A stretch of DNA of 64,000 bases from NCBI GenBank assembly GCA_963580285.1, contig OY757020.1:96723497-96787496 (forward strand), read 5' to 3'. This DNA comes from Lucinisca nassula. Its lineage: Eukaryota; Mollusca; Bivalvia; Lucinida; Lucinidae. Under the pieces are notes generated by a model. It was not told where the DNA came from. It was given only the letters and a program-made list of their open reading frames with translations, and ran no database searches. Every line of letters begins with the position of its first letter. Positions within the stretch are counted from its first letter, which is position 1. This document shows positions 1-12,404 of this stretch, one piece after another. The translations under genes and the position numbers were made by a program.

Positions 1-42
1 GTGTATACAATTAAGTAGTGATAACAAGCATTTGCACTATTT

Positions 43-271
43 TAGGGGGAATGGATATACCTCCTATATTTTCTATGTTTTTTACAAAGGGAGACAACTT
101 TTGTGACTTCTCATTGGCTTTGCTATAAATCTAACCAATCTGTAAAAAGGAAGTACTCTTAAAGGAAAGAATTTGCTCCTTAGGAGCGTTTACTTTAAGA
201 ATACACCTCTATGGCTAAAGGAGACAAAATATTTTTGAAGCCTCCCCTGAAGGTATATCCAATCCCCTTAA
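43..271. repeat. MITE-B copy 1
   Basis: Terminal inverted repeats AGGGGAATGGATATACCT / AGGTATATCCAATCCCCT with an inner hairpin around CTCTTAAAGGAAAGAATTTG. Other copies: 2185-2310, 22465-22720, 28820-29055, 36320-36480, 38594-38845. Confidence 0.72.
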
Positions 272-311
272 AAAAACAAAACAAAAAAACAACAACAACA
301 AAAAACAACTT

Positions 312-524
312 TTAACCCTGCTCTTGCTGAATATTCATTTAAGCCACACCCACTTCTGTCTATCATCCAATCAAATTACTTGATGTAATTTATTGCTACA
401 ATTTCATAAACTGAATGCCAAACAGTGTAGATCCTGATCAGATGGCTTCTTCAGAAGCCATCTGATCTGGATCTACACTGTTTGCAAAGATAGGGGTTGT
501 CGTGAACAGCAAGACAAGGGTTAA
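312..524. repeat. MITE-A copy 1
   Basis: Ends TTAACCC...GGGTTAA; central hairpin CAGTGTAGATCCTGATCAGA with its complement. Neighbouring sequence GCCACACCCACTTCTG recurs in every copy. Confidence 0.75.
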
Positions 525-794
525 ACTGTGGTATCTAATTCACCCTTAAAACTCTAAAACACAATTGAAGCAGATTAAAATTTCAAATATATTTTCCCTG
601 CTTTTCAAGAAAATAAGACTTGACATATTATGTGAACCATCTACTAGCCAGAAAGATCTGAGAGGATATTGTGCTCGGCTCTAAAAACTGAAAGTTTTCA
701 TCGACTGCAGTTGTGCTAAGTGCAAGGGTTACAATAAATACAATAACTATACAAAGTCATTCTGTAGTAAGGGGAATGTATTAAGTTCAAAGGG

Positions 795-1024
795 GAATAA
801 CCCTTTTTGTACCAGATTGAATCTTCCTATTTAAATACAGCAGGAGTCCATTTCAAAATTTAGGGGTGTCAGGTTGTGTTTTCATTAAAATTTATTTGGA
901 AATTGACCGAACTTTTAGCAAACAGTGGAGGCCCTGATCAGATGCCGCATTCTGCAGTGTCTGATCTGGGCCTGCAATGTTTGCCAGGGTACTCATTTTG
1001 GGGTTTCTGGTACAAAATGGGTTA
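795..1024. repeat. MITE-D copy 1
   Basis: Ends TTTTTGTACCAGA / GGTACAAAATGGGTT, with GGAGTCCATTTCAAAATTTA inside and a CTGATCAGATGC hairpin. Also at 18303-18536, 24638-24861, 55481-55706. Confidence 0.72.
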
Positions 1025-1146
1025 AGACCAGGAAATACCCACAATTTCTTGTAATGAAAACTGCTATAAAAGCAACAAGTGTGCTCGCTAGAGCTGCATC
1101 TCTAGGCTGCAAAATCTGTTCCCTAAAAAGTCTCCATCGTTTGGAA

Positions 1147-1358
1147 TTAACCCTTATCCTGCTATTCACAACAGCCCCTACCTTTGCAAACAGTGTAGAT
1201 CCTGATCAGATGGCTTCTGAAAAAGCCATCTGATCAGGATCTACACTGTTTGACATTCAGTTTGTGAATTTGCAGCAATAAATTACATCAAGTAATCTGA
1301 TTGGTTCAAAGTCAGAAATGGGTGTGGCTAACTTAATTATGCAGGAGATAAGGGTTAA
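1147..1358. repeat. MITE-A copy 2
   Basis: TTAACCCTTATCCTGCT to GCAGGAGATAAGGGTTAA, long hairpin GATCCTGATCAGATGGCTTC in the middle. Confidence 0.78.
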
Positions 1359-1483
1359 TTAAACTTCTATATCACCTTTTTTTTTTCTCCTTCAGTCACC
1401 TCCTTTTGTAATTGGAAATAGCACAAAAACAGGCCTTGTACTGACTACACTATTCCATGCCTGAAAGCCCCGATTTTGCAGCT

Positions 1484-1678
1484 TCAACCCTTATTCTGCT
1501 GATCAAGACACAACCTTTACCTTTGCAAACAGTGTAGATCCAGATCAGATGGCTTCTGAAGAAGCCATCTGATCAGGATCTACACTGTTTGTAATGCAGT
1601 ATGTGAAAATATCAAATATTGTGGTTGCCTTATAGTCAGAAATGGGTGTGGGGTAATAAATTTATTTAGCAGGATAAC
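1484..1678. repeat. MITE-A copy 3
   Basis: TCAACCCTTATTCTGCTGA to TTTAGCAGGATAACG with the same central hairpin. Confidence 0.75.
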
Positions 1679-1995
1679 GTTTAAAAAATTTTTTATACAG
1701 GCTATAGGCACAAGAATCAAAATCTAAAAGCCTTAAATCAAGAAAAGAATCAAGCTCTAAAAGCCTGAAATCCTGCAAATGCCTGAAAAATATGAGGCCT
1801 GAAAAAACACATTTGTATGGCCTCCCCTTGAAATACATACATTCACACAACAACAGACTGACTGGATTGTCTTATGGCACACAAGTTACTTAAGTCTGGA
1901 AAGACATCCTTTGAAAATCACCTGGACAAAAAATGTAAAATTTTAACTATAAATACTCTCTGGGCTAATTCAGCAGACAACAACAAATTGTTGTA

Positions 1996-2110
1996 GTTTT
2001 CTTATATTTCCCAGAAAACAGGATTTGTCATCTCATGCAAATTATCTCCATAGGAGACAATTTGCATGAAATGTCAAATCGTGTTTTCAAGGAAATATAA
2101 GAAAAATATT
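1996..2110. repeat. Long imperfect hairpin
   Basis: TTTTCTTATATTTCCCAGAA and CATCTCATGCAAATT are matched in reverse complement by AATTTGCATGAAATG and AGGAAATATAAGAAAA around an ATCTCCATAGGAGAC loop. Unclassified MITE. Confidence 0.7.
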
Positions 2111-2389
2111 TTAAAATGCCGTCTGCTGAAAAAAATACCCAGCATGCATTTCATGTGCAAAAGTAAAATAAGGGAAATAAAAAACACAGAGGGGAGGCAA
2201 CTCATTCAAAATTATTTTTGTCCTTATGTCGACAGGTGTCTACTCTTAAAGGAAAGAATTTGCTCCTCCTGAGGAGCAAATTCTATCCTTTAGGGGTAGA
2301 TCCCTTTTGGGTCAACTGTTTCTCAGCTGACACAAAGTTACAAAGCATAAAAGCTCTCCAGAGCTGATGTCCATGTGACTATCACTGAA

Positions 2390-2618
2390 TTTTTTTTTTT
2401 TTTTTTTGATTTTGGTATACTCATATGGATTATTTCACTCATATGGAGCCGATCTTTAATCAGAGGTGGGTGAAAACTGGAGTACCCAGAGAAAAACCAC
2501 CTGACCTATCGGTTGCAGAACTTGGGGTCTCACATGTGACCCAAGCCAGGCTCTATCCACAGCGGTGAGAGACCTAAATGATTAAAAGTTAGCGCTCTTA
2601 TCCACTAGGCCACGGAGG
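2390..2618 (-). mobile_element. SINE S1, copy 1 (tRNA-derived)
   Basis: Read on the minus strand: tRNA-like head GGTCCTCCGTGGCCTAGTGG, B box region, unique body (GGTCAGGTGGTTTTTCTCTG) and A-rich tail. Flanked by a 14 bp target duplication (GTGACTATCACTGA / GTGATTATCACTGA). Confidence 0.85.
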
Positions 2619-2867
2619 ACCGTGATTATCACTGATTGTCAGAATAACAGTTATTTGTAGAAAACAGGCGCTGTGAGGCCAGCTTTGTGTAAGAGTGTTA
2701 TATATAGAATCTGGACTTGAATCATGGGTTGGGTTTAGCAAACAATGCAGACCCAGATCAGATGCAGCAGAATGCTGCATCTGACCAGGGTCTATACAGT
2801 TTTCTTAAACAAGACTGGAATTTAAGGGTTAAATGAAACAGTCTAAATCTCAGTCCTGGGCCCAGTT

Positions 2868-3090
2868 GTTCAAAGCATCGTTAGCTTAACGAGCTCATTA
2901 GTGGTCATATTGTTAACTCCTCTAGCAAGTACAATATAAAATTTTTTCGTATTTTTGCTGAAAAAATGTGAGCAGCTTTTGCGGATGCTCACATTTTTCA
3001 GCAAAAATTTCAACATATTTGCTATATTTAATGATCAAAACTTTAACAATACGTTAACTAACGACGTCGTTAGTTTTGAACAACTGGCCC
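2868..3090. repeat. MITE-C copy 1
   Basis: Ends CAGTTGTTCAAAGCATCG / TTTTGAACAACTGGCCC, inner hairpin TGCTGAAAAAATGTGAGCAG. Also at 36868-37093, 40549-40660, 50703-51278 (interrupted), 57483-57595 and 58677-58898; the last supplied half of the 92 bp satellite unit. Confidence 0.75.
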
Positions 3091-3322
3091 AAGGACTTTT
3101 TTCCCAGCCTACACTCAAAGACATTCAACCCACCAGTACTCTCAGTGCTTTGATTCAAGTGGGACTGAGATTATGGGGAAAGAAAATAGGCAGTCCCTCG
3201 AGTTGCCTCCCTTGTAAAAAATGGCAGAAAATATGCCAACTGTATTACTTCCCCTTAAGAAAATATAAGAATAAATATAACATCAACTAGATACATATAC
3301 ATAAAAGTAAAATAGATACATC

Positions 3323-3617
3323 TTAACCCTTATCCTGCTGAATAATTAATTTTGCCACACCCATGCCTGAATATCAACCAATCAAATTCACTGCAAACTC
3401 ATTATAACACTGTTTGGAATAACATGGATATGAATATAACATGGTTTTAAGATAGGTACCAAAATGTATAGATTATATAGAAAAATGACCATAAAAATTA
3501 TTAAATGGTCATTTTTCTATATAATCTATACATTTTTGTTTGGATATAACAGCCATCTGATCTGGGTCTACAATGTTTGCAAAGTTTGGGCTTCTCAAGA
3601 ACAGCAGGATAAGGGAT
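3323..3617. repeat. MITE-A copy 4 with nested MITE-F
   Basis: TTAACCCTTATCCTGCTGA to CAGCAGGATAAGGGAT; interrupted at about 3389-3550 by MITE-F, whose hairpin is AATGTATAGATTATATAG with its complement. Confidence 0.72.
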
Positions 3618-3619
3618 AA

Positions 3620-5387
3620 AAAAATAGCCATCGGAAGAGATGGCAAATCCCCCGACCAAAAGCCAATATGGCCTTCAGAAGATTGTTCACCAATAGAAAG
3701 TGCACCAGAATTAAACCACATATAACAAAAGTATTGCAGTTATGGCCATCGCAAGATTATACTGTCAGGGGAGATAACTAAAAAACCAGGGCACCCAGAA
3801 ACGTGGTTCTTGCACATGACATGCCTGCTTAAGCTCATGTATTTCTGCACAAAGTACCATCAATATGTCTCAAAAGGTATTGGAGATATAGTGATCACAA
3901 GCTGGTCATACTGTTATATTGGAAGGGTAGATAACTCAAATACCACAGCAACAACAGTTGTGGTTCTTGCACATGACATCCCTTCTGTATCTTGTATACA
4001 ATTGAGCCAAGTTCCTTCAATATATCTCAAAGGGAGTTGGAGTTATGGCCATCACTAGGTTACATTGCCAGGGGAGATAACTAAAAAACCAGAGCACCCA
4101 GAGTTGTAATTCTTGAGCATAAAACACCTGCTTAACCTCATGTACATCTGCATCAAGTACCACCAATATGTCTCAAAGGGTATTGGAGGCACGGTGGTCA
4201 CAAGGTTGTCATACTGTTATATTGGAAGGGGAGATAACTCAAATATCATAGCACCCAGAGTTGTGGTTCTTAGGCATGAAGCGCCATCTCAACGTTGTAT
4301 ACAATTGTGCCAAGTACCATCAATATATCTTAAAGGGTATTTGAGTTATGGCCATCACAAGGTTATATTGTCAGGGGAGATAATTAAAAAACCAGGGCAT
4401 CCAGAGTTGTGGTTCTTGCACGTGACACACCTGCTTAACCTCATGTACAACTGTACCAAGTATCATCAATATATCTCAAAGAGTGTTGGAGATGTGGCCA
4501 TCACAAGGTAGTGATTCTATATTATTGGAAGGGGAGATAACTAAAAAAGCACGGCACCCAGAGTTGTGGTTCTTGTGCATGACACACTGTCTCGGCCTTG
4601 TGAACAACTGTGCCAGGTATCATCAATATATCTTAAAGGGTATTGGAATTATGGCCATCACAAGGTTGTCACTCTATTTTATTGGAAGGGGAGATAAATC
4701 CAAAACCATGGCAACCAGAGTTGTGGTTCTTGTGCATGACACGCCGTCTCAGCCTTGTGAACAACTGTGCCAGGTACCATCAGTATATCTCGAAGGGTAC
4801 TGGAGTTATGGCCATCACAAAGAAGTCATTCTATTTTATTAAAAGGGGAGATAACTAAAAAAGTATGGCATCCAGAGTTCTGGTTCTTGCGCATGACACG
4901 CCGTCTCAGCCTTGTGAACAATTGTGCCAAGAACCATCAATGAATCTCAAAGGGTATAGGAGTTATGGCCATCACAATGTTGTCATTCTATTTTATTGGA
5001 AGGGGAGATAACTCCAAAACCGTGGCAACCAGAGTTGTGGTTCTTGTGCATGACACGCCGTCTCAGTCTGTGAACAACTGTACCAGGTACCATCAATATA
5101 TCTCAAAGGGTATTGGAGCTATGGCCGTCACAAAGTAGTCATTCTATTTTATTAAAAGGGGAGATAACTAAAAAAGTATGGCATCCAGAGTTCTGGTTCT
5201 TGCGCATGACACGCCGTCTCGGCCTTGTGAACAATTGTGCCAAGAACCATCAATGAATCTCAAAGGGTATAGGAGTTATGGCCATCACAATGTTGCGTCT
5301 ACGGACGGACGGACGGATGGACAGACGGACGGACGGACGCCAGGCTGATCGCTATATCCCCCGAACCTATTCGGTCTGGGGATAAAA
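3620..5387 (+). mobile_element. Helentron-like non-autonomous element HINE-1, copy a
   Basis: 5' end with AAATCCCCCGACC, a core of roughly ten ~155 bp tandem units (GGGGAGATAACT, CAGAGTTGTGGTTCTTG, CTCAAAGGGTATTGGAG), an (ACGG)n microsatellite at 5303-5340, and a 3' end with GCTATATCCCCCGAACC...GGGGATA. The ends carry complementary CCCCCGACC/GGTCGGGGG motifs. The short open frames inside are shadows of the repeat. Confidence 0.8.
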
Positions 5388-5559
5388 AGTTTACATGAGA
5401 TTACTCTGGCCAGGAAGAAAATATCTCCCTACACCCTTCTAGCTCTTTTTTCTCCTTTTTAATAGGGCATTGATATACTATCATGGGAGACAACACTTTA
5501 AAAACATTTTCTCCTTATCAACAAGGGTCTACTCTAAAAGAGAAGACCCATTTTGGAAG

Positions 5560-5664
5560 AAATCTGAAACAAACAGGAAGAAATCTGAAACAAACAGGAA
5601 GAAATCTGAAACAAACAGGAAGAAATCTGAAACAAACAGGAAGAAATCTGAAACAAACAGGAAG
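5560..5664. repeat. 21 bp tandem repeat, 5 units
   Basis: Five identical head-to-tail copies of a 21 bp unit (AAATCTGAAACAAACAGGAA plus G). Perfect identity suggests recent expansion. Confidence 0.95.
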
Positions 5665-5751
5665 CTACAGCAGTTGTTTCTCTTGCGAAAATGGCAGAAA
5701 CTATTTTTTAAAATAAAAAAAACTTCAAAAACCCACTTTAAAAACCCACTT

Positions 5752-6436
5752 TGACTGAATGTACTATGACAGGATGTATATTTTGTTCCGATAAACAAGC
5801 TTTGTATATTCTTAGAAAACCCAATATGACTGAACGTATACTATCTTCCCATATATAAGTTATGTTCATGCTTAGAAACCCACTATGACTGAACGTATAC
5901 TATCTTCCCATATATAAGCTATATTTTTCTTAGAAAACCCACTGTGACTGAATGAATACTATCTTCCCATATATAAGCTATGTTCATTCTTAGAAAACCA
6001 AATGACTGAATGTATACTATCTTCCCATATATAAGCTATGTTCATTCTTAGAAAACCCAATATGACTGAATGTATACTATCTTCCCATATATGAAGAATG
6101 TTTATTCTTAGAAACCAACTATGACTGAATGTATACTTTCTTCCCATATATAAGCTATATTCATTCTTAGAAAACCCACTGTGACTGAAAGTATACTATG
6201 TTCCCATATATAAGCTATGTTCATTCTTAGAAAACCCAATGACTGAATGTATACTATCTTCCCATATATAAGCTATGTTCATTCTTAGAAAACCCAATAT
6301 GACTGAATGTATACTATCTTCCCATATATGAAGAATGTTTATTCTTAGAAACCCACTATGACTGAATGTATATTGTCTTCTCATATATAAGCTATGCTCA
6401 TTCTTGAAAAAACCCACTTTGACTGAATGTTCTATC
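5752..6436. repeat. 60 bp tandem repeat, about 12 units
   Basis: Units of 57-60 bp share GACTGAATGTATACTATCTT, CCCATATATAAGCTATGTTC and ATTCTTAGAAAACCCA. Alternating sub-variants (GAAGAATGTTTATTC) hint at a two-unit higher-order repeat. Confidence 0.92.
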
Positions 6437-6439
6437 AAC

Positions 6440-9400
6440 ACGCCATATATAAGCAGGTATCAGAATGTTATGATAGTCAAAGTACAAGAAGATAAACAGA
6501 CAACTGTCTATATTGGCATAAACGAATTGATCACAGTACCAGGTATCAGAGTGTTTGTGATAGTCGAAGTACAAGAAGATAAACAGACAGCTGTCTATCT
6601 TGGCATAAATACAATGTAAATTGATCACAGTACCAGGTATCAGAGTGTTTGTGATAGTCGAAGTACAAGAAGATAAACAGACAGCTGTCTGTCTTGCCAT
6701 AAACAAATTGATCCCAGTACCAGGTATCAGAGTGTTTGTGATAGTCGAAGAACAAGAAGATAAACAGACAGCTGTCTATCTTGGAATAAATACAATGTAA
6801 ATTGATCACAGTACCAGGTATCAGAGTGTTTGTGATAGTCGAAGTACAAGAAGATAAACAGACAGCTGTCTATCTTGGCATTAATAAATTGATCACAGTG
6901 CCAGGTATCAGAGTGTTTGTGTTAGTTGAAGTACAAAAAGATAAACAGACAGCTGTCTATCTTGGCATAAACAAATTGATCAAAGTACCAGGTATCGGAG
7001 TGATTGTGATAGTCAAAGTACAAGAAGATAAACAGACAGCTGTCTATCTTGGCATAAAGTAATTGATCATAGTGCCGGTATCGGAGTGTTATGATACTCA
7101 AAGTACAAGAAGATAAACAGACAGCTTCCATCTTGGCATAATCGAATTGATCACAACAGCAGGTATCAGAGTGTTTGTGATAGTCAAAGTACAAGAAGAT
7201 AAACATACAGCTGTCTATCTTGGCATAAACAAATTGATCAGAGTAGCAGTTATCAGAATGTTTGTGATAGTCAAAGTACAAGATGATAAACAGACAGCTG
7301 TATAGATTGGCATAAACAAATTGATCACAGTACTAGGTATCAGACAGCATGTGATAGTCAAAGTACAAGAAGGTAAACAGACAGCTGTCTACCTTGGCAT
7401 AAACAAATTCATCACAGAAGCAAAATCATTGTTTGTGATAGTCAAAGTACAAGAAGATAAACAGACAGCTGTCTATCTTGGCATAAACAAATTGATCATG
7501 GTACCAGGTATCAGAGTGTTTGTGACAGTCAAAGTACAAGAAGATAAACAGACAGCTGTCAATCTTGACATAAACAAATTGATCACAATAGCTGGATAGC
7601 TGGAATCTGTGTTTGTGATAGTCAAAGTACCAAAAGATAAACAGACAGCTGTCTATCTTGGCATAAATGAATTGATCACAGTACCAGGTATCAGAGTGTT
7701 TGTGATAGTCAAAGTACAAAAAGATAAACAGACAGCTGTCAATCTTGACATAAACAAATTGATCACAAAAGCTGGCATCTGTGTTTGTGATAGTCAAAGT
7801 ACAATAAGATAAACAGACAGCTGTCTATCTTGGCATAAACAAATTGATCACAGTAGCAGGTGTCAGAGTGTTTGTGATAGTCAAAGTACAAAAAGATAAA
7901 CAGACAGCTGTGTATCTTGGCATAAACAAACTGATCACAGTACCAGGTATCGGAGTATTTGTGATAGTCCAAGTACAGGAAGATAAACAGACAGCTGTCG
8001 ATCTTGGCATAAACAAATTGATCAAAGTACCAGGTATCAGAGTGTTTGTGATAGTCGAAGTACAAGAAGATAAACAGACTGCTGTCTATCTTGGCATAAA
8101 CTAATTGATCATAGTGCCGGTATCGGAGTGTTATGATACTCAAAGTACAAAAAGATAAACAGACAGCTTCCATCTTGGCATAATCGAATAAATATATTGA
8201 TCACAGTAGCTGGTATTAGAGTGTTTGTGATAGTGAAGTACAAGAAGATAAACAGACAGCTGTCTATCTTGGCATAAATGAATTGATCACAGTACCAGGT
8301 ATCAGAGTGTTTGTGATAGTTGATGTACAAGATAAAAAGACATCTGTCCATCTCGACATAAACAGATTGATCACAGTACCAGGTATCAGAATGTTATGAC
8401 AGTCGAAGTACAAGAAGATAAACAGACAGCTGTCTATCTTGGCATAAATGAATTGATCACAGTACCAGGTATCAGAGTGTTTGTGATAGTCGATGTACAA
8501 GATAAAAAGACAGCTGTCTATCTTGGCATAAATGAATTGATCACAGTGCCAGGTATCAGAGTGTTTGTGATAGTTGAAGTACAAAAAGATATAGAGGATA
8601 TTTCCTTTTTTGAGATGAATATAAAAAATATTTCATCGAGTGTGATGAAAATATCAGAATTTTCACGAGTGCGAAGCACGAGTGAAAATTCTAATGTTTT
8701 CAACACACGAGATGAAATATTTTTGATATTTATCGAAAAAAAGTAAATTTTCTTTTTATTTGATAATATTTTAGGACACCTACTGTAATTGATCTATCAG
8801 TTCTTACGTCACAATTTTTGACTTGGCTATGACGTCACAACTGTCAGTTGCTAACCATAAACAGACGCCATTTTTAAAACAGCATTTTTACAGTTCAGAG
8901 AACGCTTTTTCAAGGTATTTTACAGAATTATTTTATAGATAACATATGAATTTTGGCGAGAAAATAGTCCGGGCTGCTACTGTGAAAATAACATGGTCAT
9001 GTTATTTTTCACACTGTGAAAATATCATTTATATTTTCACAGTGTGAAAATATCACTTTTATTTGTTTCAGATATGCACTGATTTCACTGCTATGTATTA
9101 AATAAAAACAGACAGCTGTGGATCTTGGCATAAACAAACTGGTCACAGTACCAGGTATCAGTCTGTTTGTGATAAAGAGACAGCTGTCGATCTTGGCATA
9201 AACAAATTGGTCACAGTACCAGGTATCAGTCTGTTTGTGATAAACAGACAGCTGTGGATCTTGGCATAAACAAACTGGTCACAGTACCAGGTATCAGTCT
9301 GTTTGTGATAAACAGACAGCTGTCGATCTTGGCATAAACAAATTGGTCACAGTACCAGGTATCAGAGTGTTTGTGATAGTTGAAGTACAAGAAGATAAAC

Positions 9401-9790
9401 AGACAGCTGTCAATCTTGACATAAACAAATTGATCACAATAGCTGGATAGCTGGAATCTGTGTTTGTGATAGTCAAAGTACAAAAAGATAAACAGACAGC
9501 TGTCTATCTTGGCATAAATGAATTGATCACAGTACCAGGTATCAGAGTGTTTGTGATAGTCAAAGTACAAAAAGATAAACAGACAGCTGTCAATCTTGAC
9601 ATAAACAAATTGATCACAAAAGCTGGCATCTGTGTTTGTGATAGTCAAAGTACAATAAGATAAACAGACAGCTGTCTATCTTGACATAAACAAACTGATC
9701 ACAGTACCAGGTATCGGAGTATTTGTGATAGTCCAAGTACAGGAAGATAAACAGACAGCTGATAGTTGAAGAACAAGAAGATAAACAGAC
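6440..9790. repeat. 87 bp tandem array, about 33 units, interrupted
   Basis: Units contain GATCACAGTACCAGGTATCA, GAGTGTTTGTGATAGTC, AAGATAAACAGACAGCTGTC and TATCTTGGCATAAACAAATT. Because 87 is divisible by three, several frames on both strands stay open for 60-140 codons; these are not taken as genes. An unrelated hairpin element splits the array at about 8590-9103. Confidence 0.92.
8590..9103. mobile_element. Hairpin element inside the 87 bp array
   Basis: Contains two palindromes: 8597-8750 (centre ACGAGTGCGAAGCACGAGTG) and 8965-9065 (ATTTTCACAGTGTGAAAATA). The 87 bp units resume after it. Likely a non-autonomous DNA element; ends not sharply defined. Confidence 0.55.
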
Positions 9791-9799
9791 AGCTGTCCA

Positions 9800-10425
9800 T
9801 CAGGTTAACAAGTCCGTGAAATGAGCACCCCCTTAAACCCATTATATATATAGACAAGTGGGGTTTAAGAGGGTATACATTATTTTGCTTATTTCTGTTC
9901 AAAGATATAGGTTGTGGGTGCTCATTAGAACCACCTCAATGAGGAGGTTGTGGGTACTCATTAGAACCGCCTCAATGAGGCTGTTCTAACGAGCACCAAC
10001 CACCTATATTTGGAGTCTTAATAAGGAAAATATCCCAAAATTTCATCAGAAAAACATCCGTTTTTATTGTGCGCCATGAAAGAATGCACTATGTGACACA
10101 GACGTGATATCGTAATGTATCTTTGCATAAGCAAATTGATCACAGTACTAGGTATCAGAGTATTTGTGATAGTCAGGTTTGTTTAACAAGTCCATTGAAA
10201 TGAACACCCCCTTAAACTCCATTATATATATAGAAAAGTGGGGTTTAAGGGGTTATACATTATTTTGCTTATTTCTGCTCCAAGATATAGGTTGTGGGTA
10301 CTCGTTAGAACCGCCTCAATGAGGCAGTTCTGACGAGCACCCACAACCTATATTTGGAGTCTTAATAAGGAAAATATCATAAAATTTCATAAAAAAAAAA
10401 ATAACCTTTTGGCGATATGAAAGAA
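9800..10425. repeat. Two MITE-G copies in tandem
   Basis: 9800-10085 and 10183-10425 each have CCCTTAAACYCCATTATATA, TTATTTCTGCTCCAAGATAT and a hairpin GAACCGCCTCAATGAGGC. A stray 87 bp array unit lies between them. Confidence 0.75.
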
Positions 10426-10582
10426 TGCACTATGTGACTAGGATGTGTTATCGTAATGTATCTTGGCATAAACAAATTGATCACAGTAGCAGGTATCAGA
10501 GTTTTGTTATTCCTCAGCTAATTTTCCCTGGTTTTGATCTGTGTATTGCTGCTTCACTGTCTTGCTTATCTTCTTGTTTCAG

Positions 10583-10706
10583 TGCAACTCGTATCTTTGC
10601 CCAGTCTTTTCTGGAAGCCTGTGATATGTCTGTGGCTGCAGAGCTGCTTGCAATACTGTATGCCCTTCCAGGTGTTCCTATGGACAAAATGGGAAATGAA
10701 GAATAA
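10583..10706 (+). CDS. Candidate terminal exon, unknown plus-strand gene
   Basis: After a strong acceptor (TTCTTGTTTCAG) an open frame reads ATRIFAQSFLEACDMSVAAE, LLAILYALPGVPMDK and MGNEE, then TAA. The composition is protein-like (amphipathic Leu/Ala helix), unlike the flanking repeats. The stop overlaps AATAAA at 10702-10707, consistent with a last exon, but a good donor (AAAG|GTAAGA) also follows directly, so a 3' UTR intron is possible. No upstream exons were found on this strand, so it may be an exon fragment captured by a mobile element. Family not recognised. Confidence 0.4.
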
Positions 10707-10775
10707 AGGTAAGATAAAATTAAATAAAAGACTAAAATCCACCATGAAAATATGCCTATATGATTTTGAGTTCTC

Positions 10776-11130
10776 TTAACCCCACTTTTAGACAGTAAAG
10801 CTGGGGTTTACAGGGGTATATATACATACTTTTTCATATTTCTGCTCAAAAACATAGATTATGAGTACTCATTAGAACCACCTGCTCAAAAACATAGACT
10901 GTGAGTACTCATTAGAACCACCTGATCAAAAACATAGACTGTGGGTACTCATTAGAACCACCTCACTTTAGAACCACCTCAGTGAGGTGGTTCTAACGAG
11001 TAGCCACAATCTATGCTTTGAGCAGAAATATGATCTGCTAAAAAAAAAATAGATTGTAAGTACTGCCTCTGTGAGGTGGGTTCTAACAAGCACCCACAAT
11101 CTATGTTTTGAGCAGAAATATGAAAAAAAA
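10776..11130. repeat. MITE-G cluster
   Basis: Repeated AACATAGACTGTGGGTACTC and hairpin AGAACCACCTCAGTGAGG, with internal triplication of AGTACTCATTAGAACCACCT. Confidence 0.68.
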
Positions 11131-11404
11131 ATCAGAATTTTTTATCTGAAATTTTTTTGGGTACTCAAATTTTCAATATATTTGAATAGAGATCACATTA
11201 ACAAGACCGTGACACTGAAGTAAATTATCAGAGCTGCTATAGTATTGTCATGCTTGTCTTAACTGAACTAGAAAATAGAAGTGAAGGCAATTATCAGGAA
11301 TGGGTACAATAACCACTCACCTCCCTTCCAAAACATCAATGGGAAAGAAACGCCAACATAAAACAACTAGCCAATAATAATAGTCATTTACCAAATGGTG
11401 TTGT

Positions 11405-11565
11405 TCTTTAATCAGAGTAACTGGAGTACCTGGAGAAAAACCACCTGACCTTCTGTTGCAGAACTTGGCATGTCACATGTGACCAAAGCTATGTTTGAAC
11501 TTCAAATGTGAGAGACCTAATTATTAACAGTTAGCACTCTTATCCACTAGGCCACGAAGGCCGTA
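11405..11565 (-). mobile_element. SINE S1, copy 2 (diverged, 3' truncated)
   Basis: Minus strand copy of S1 with GTGGCCTAGTGGATAAGAGT head and TCAGGTGGTTTTTCTCCAGG body, several indels. Confidence 0.8.
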
Positions 11566-11705
11566 TTACCAAATTAAATGAATCCACCTCTGACACAAAA
11601 TAAAGGCGCAGTCCGTTTTGAAATAAAGGAGTGCCAGATTGAGCTACTTTTTGGAAACTAATCTAGAAAATCATAGGCCGCTGTAGTGTCTGTACTGAAT
11701 GCAAA

Positions 11706-11945
11706 ATGTGTAAATCATCATGTAAACAGGTCCGTGAAATGAGAAAATTGGGGTTTACAGGGGTATTCATTATTTTTCTTATTTCTGCTCCAAGACATAG
11801 GTTGTGGGTACTTGTTAGAACCGCCTCGATTAGGTGGTTCTAACGAGCACCCACAACATAGGTTTGGAGTATAAATAAGAAAGTCATCACAAATTTTTAT
11901 TGGAAAAGTAGCCATTTTGGAGAAATGAAAGAATACACATTGATG
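11706..11945. repeat. MITE-G copy
   Basis: GTCCGTGAAATGAG start, hairpin GAACCGCCTCGATTAGGTGG, ATTTTTATTGGAAAAGTAGC end. Confidence 0.72.
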
Positions 11946-12404
11946 TGTTATAATAAAATACCAATGTCTAACTGTTTTTTCAAGACTAAAATCAACTAAA
12001 AGTTTCACTTGTTGCCATGCGATCAGCGAAGGCTCTGATCAGACTGTAAAAATGTGCAGGCTGATCTGAATCTTTGCTGGTCACACCACACAAGCCTCAA
12101 CATAGGTTTTGTTGTGTGCAAGCTCATATATATTCGGACAATCTTGATCAAACAGTGTAGACCTAGATGAGATGCCGTAAAATGTGGTGTCTCATCAAAG
12201 TCTACACAGTTCGCCACCAATCCAGCTATCTTTAGACACAACATAGAGCGTGATAATTATTGGTACTTGCACATGTTAATCTTCCGGTGTCACAGTAAAC
12301 TTATTTGGTCCCAAAAGGCAGGGAAGTTTTACAATTTGGACAATTTTTAAATGGCCCTTGGTCACGTTGGGCAGTTGGGCGCTCAGGACAGGTAACTTAA
12401 CATT

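Noticed and set aside
3810..4858. Frames of 82-132 codons
   Set aside because: Units of HINE-1; the same frames recur at 47469-48789 and show no conserved protein pattern.
6404..9663. Many 60-140 codon frames on both strands
   Set aside because: All are phases of the 87 bp satellite unit, which has no stop in several frames.
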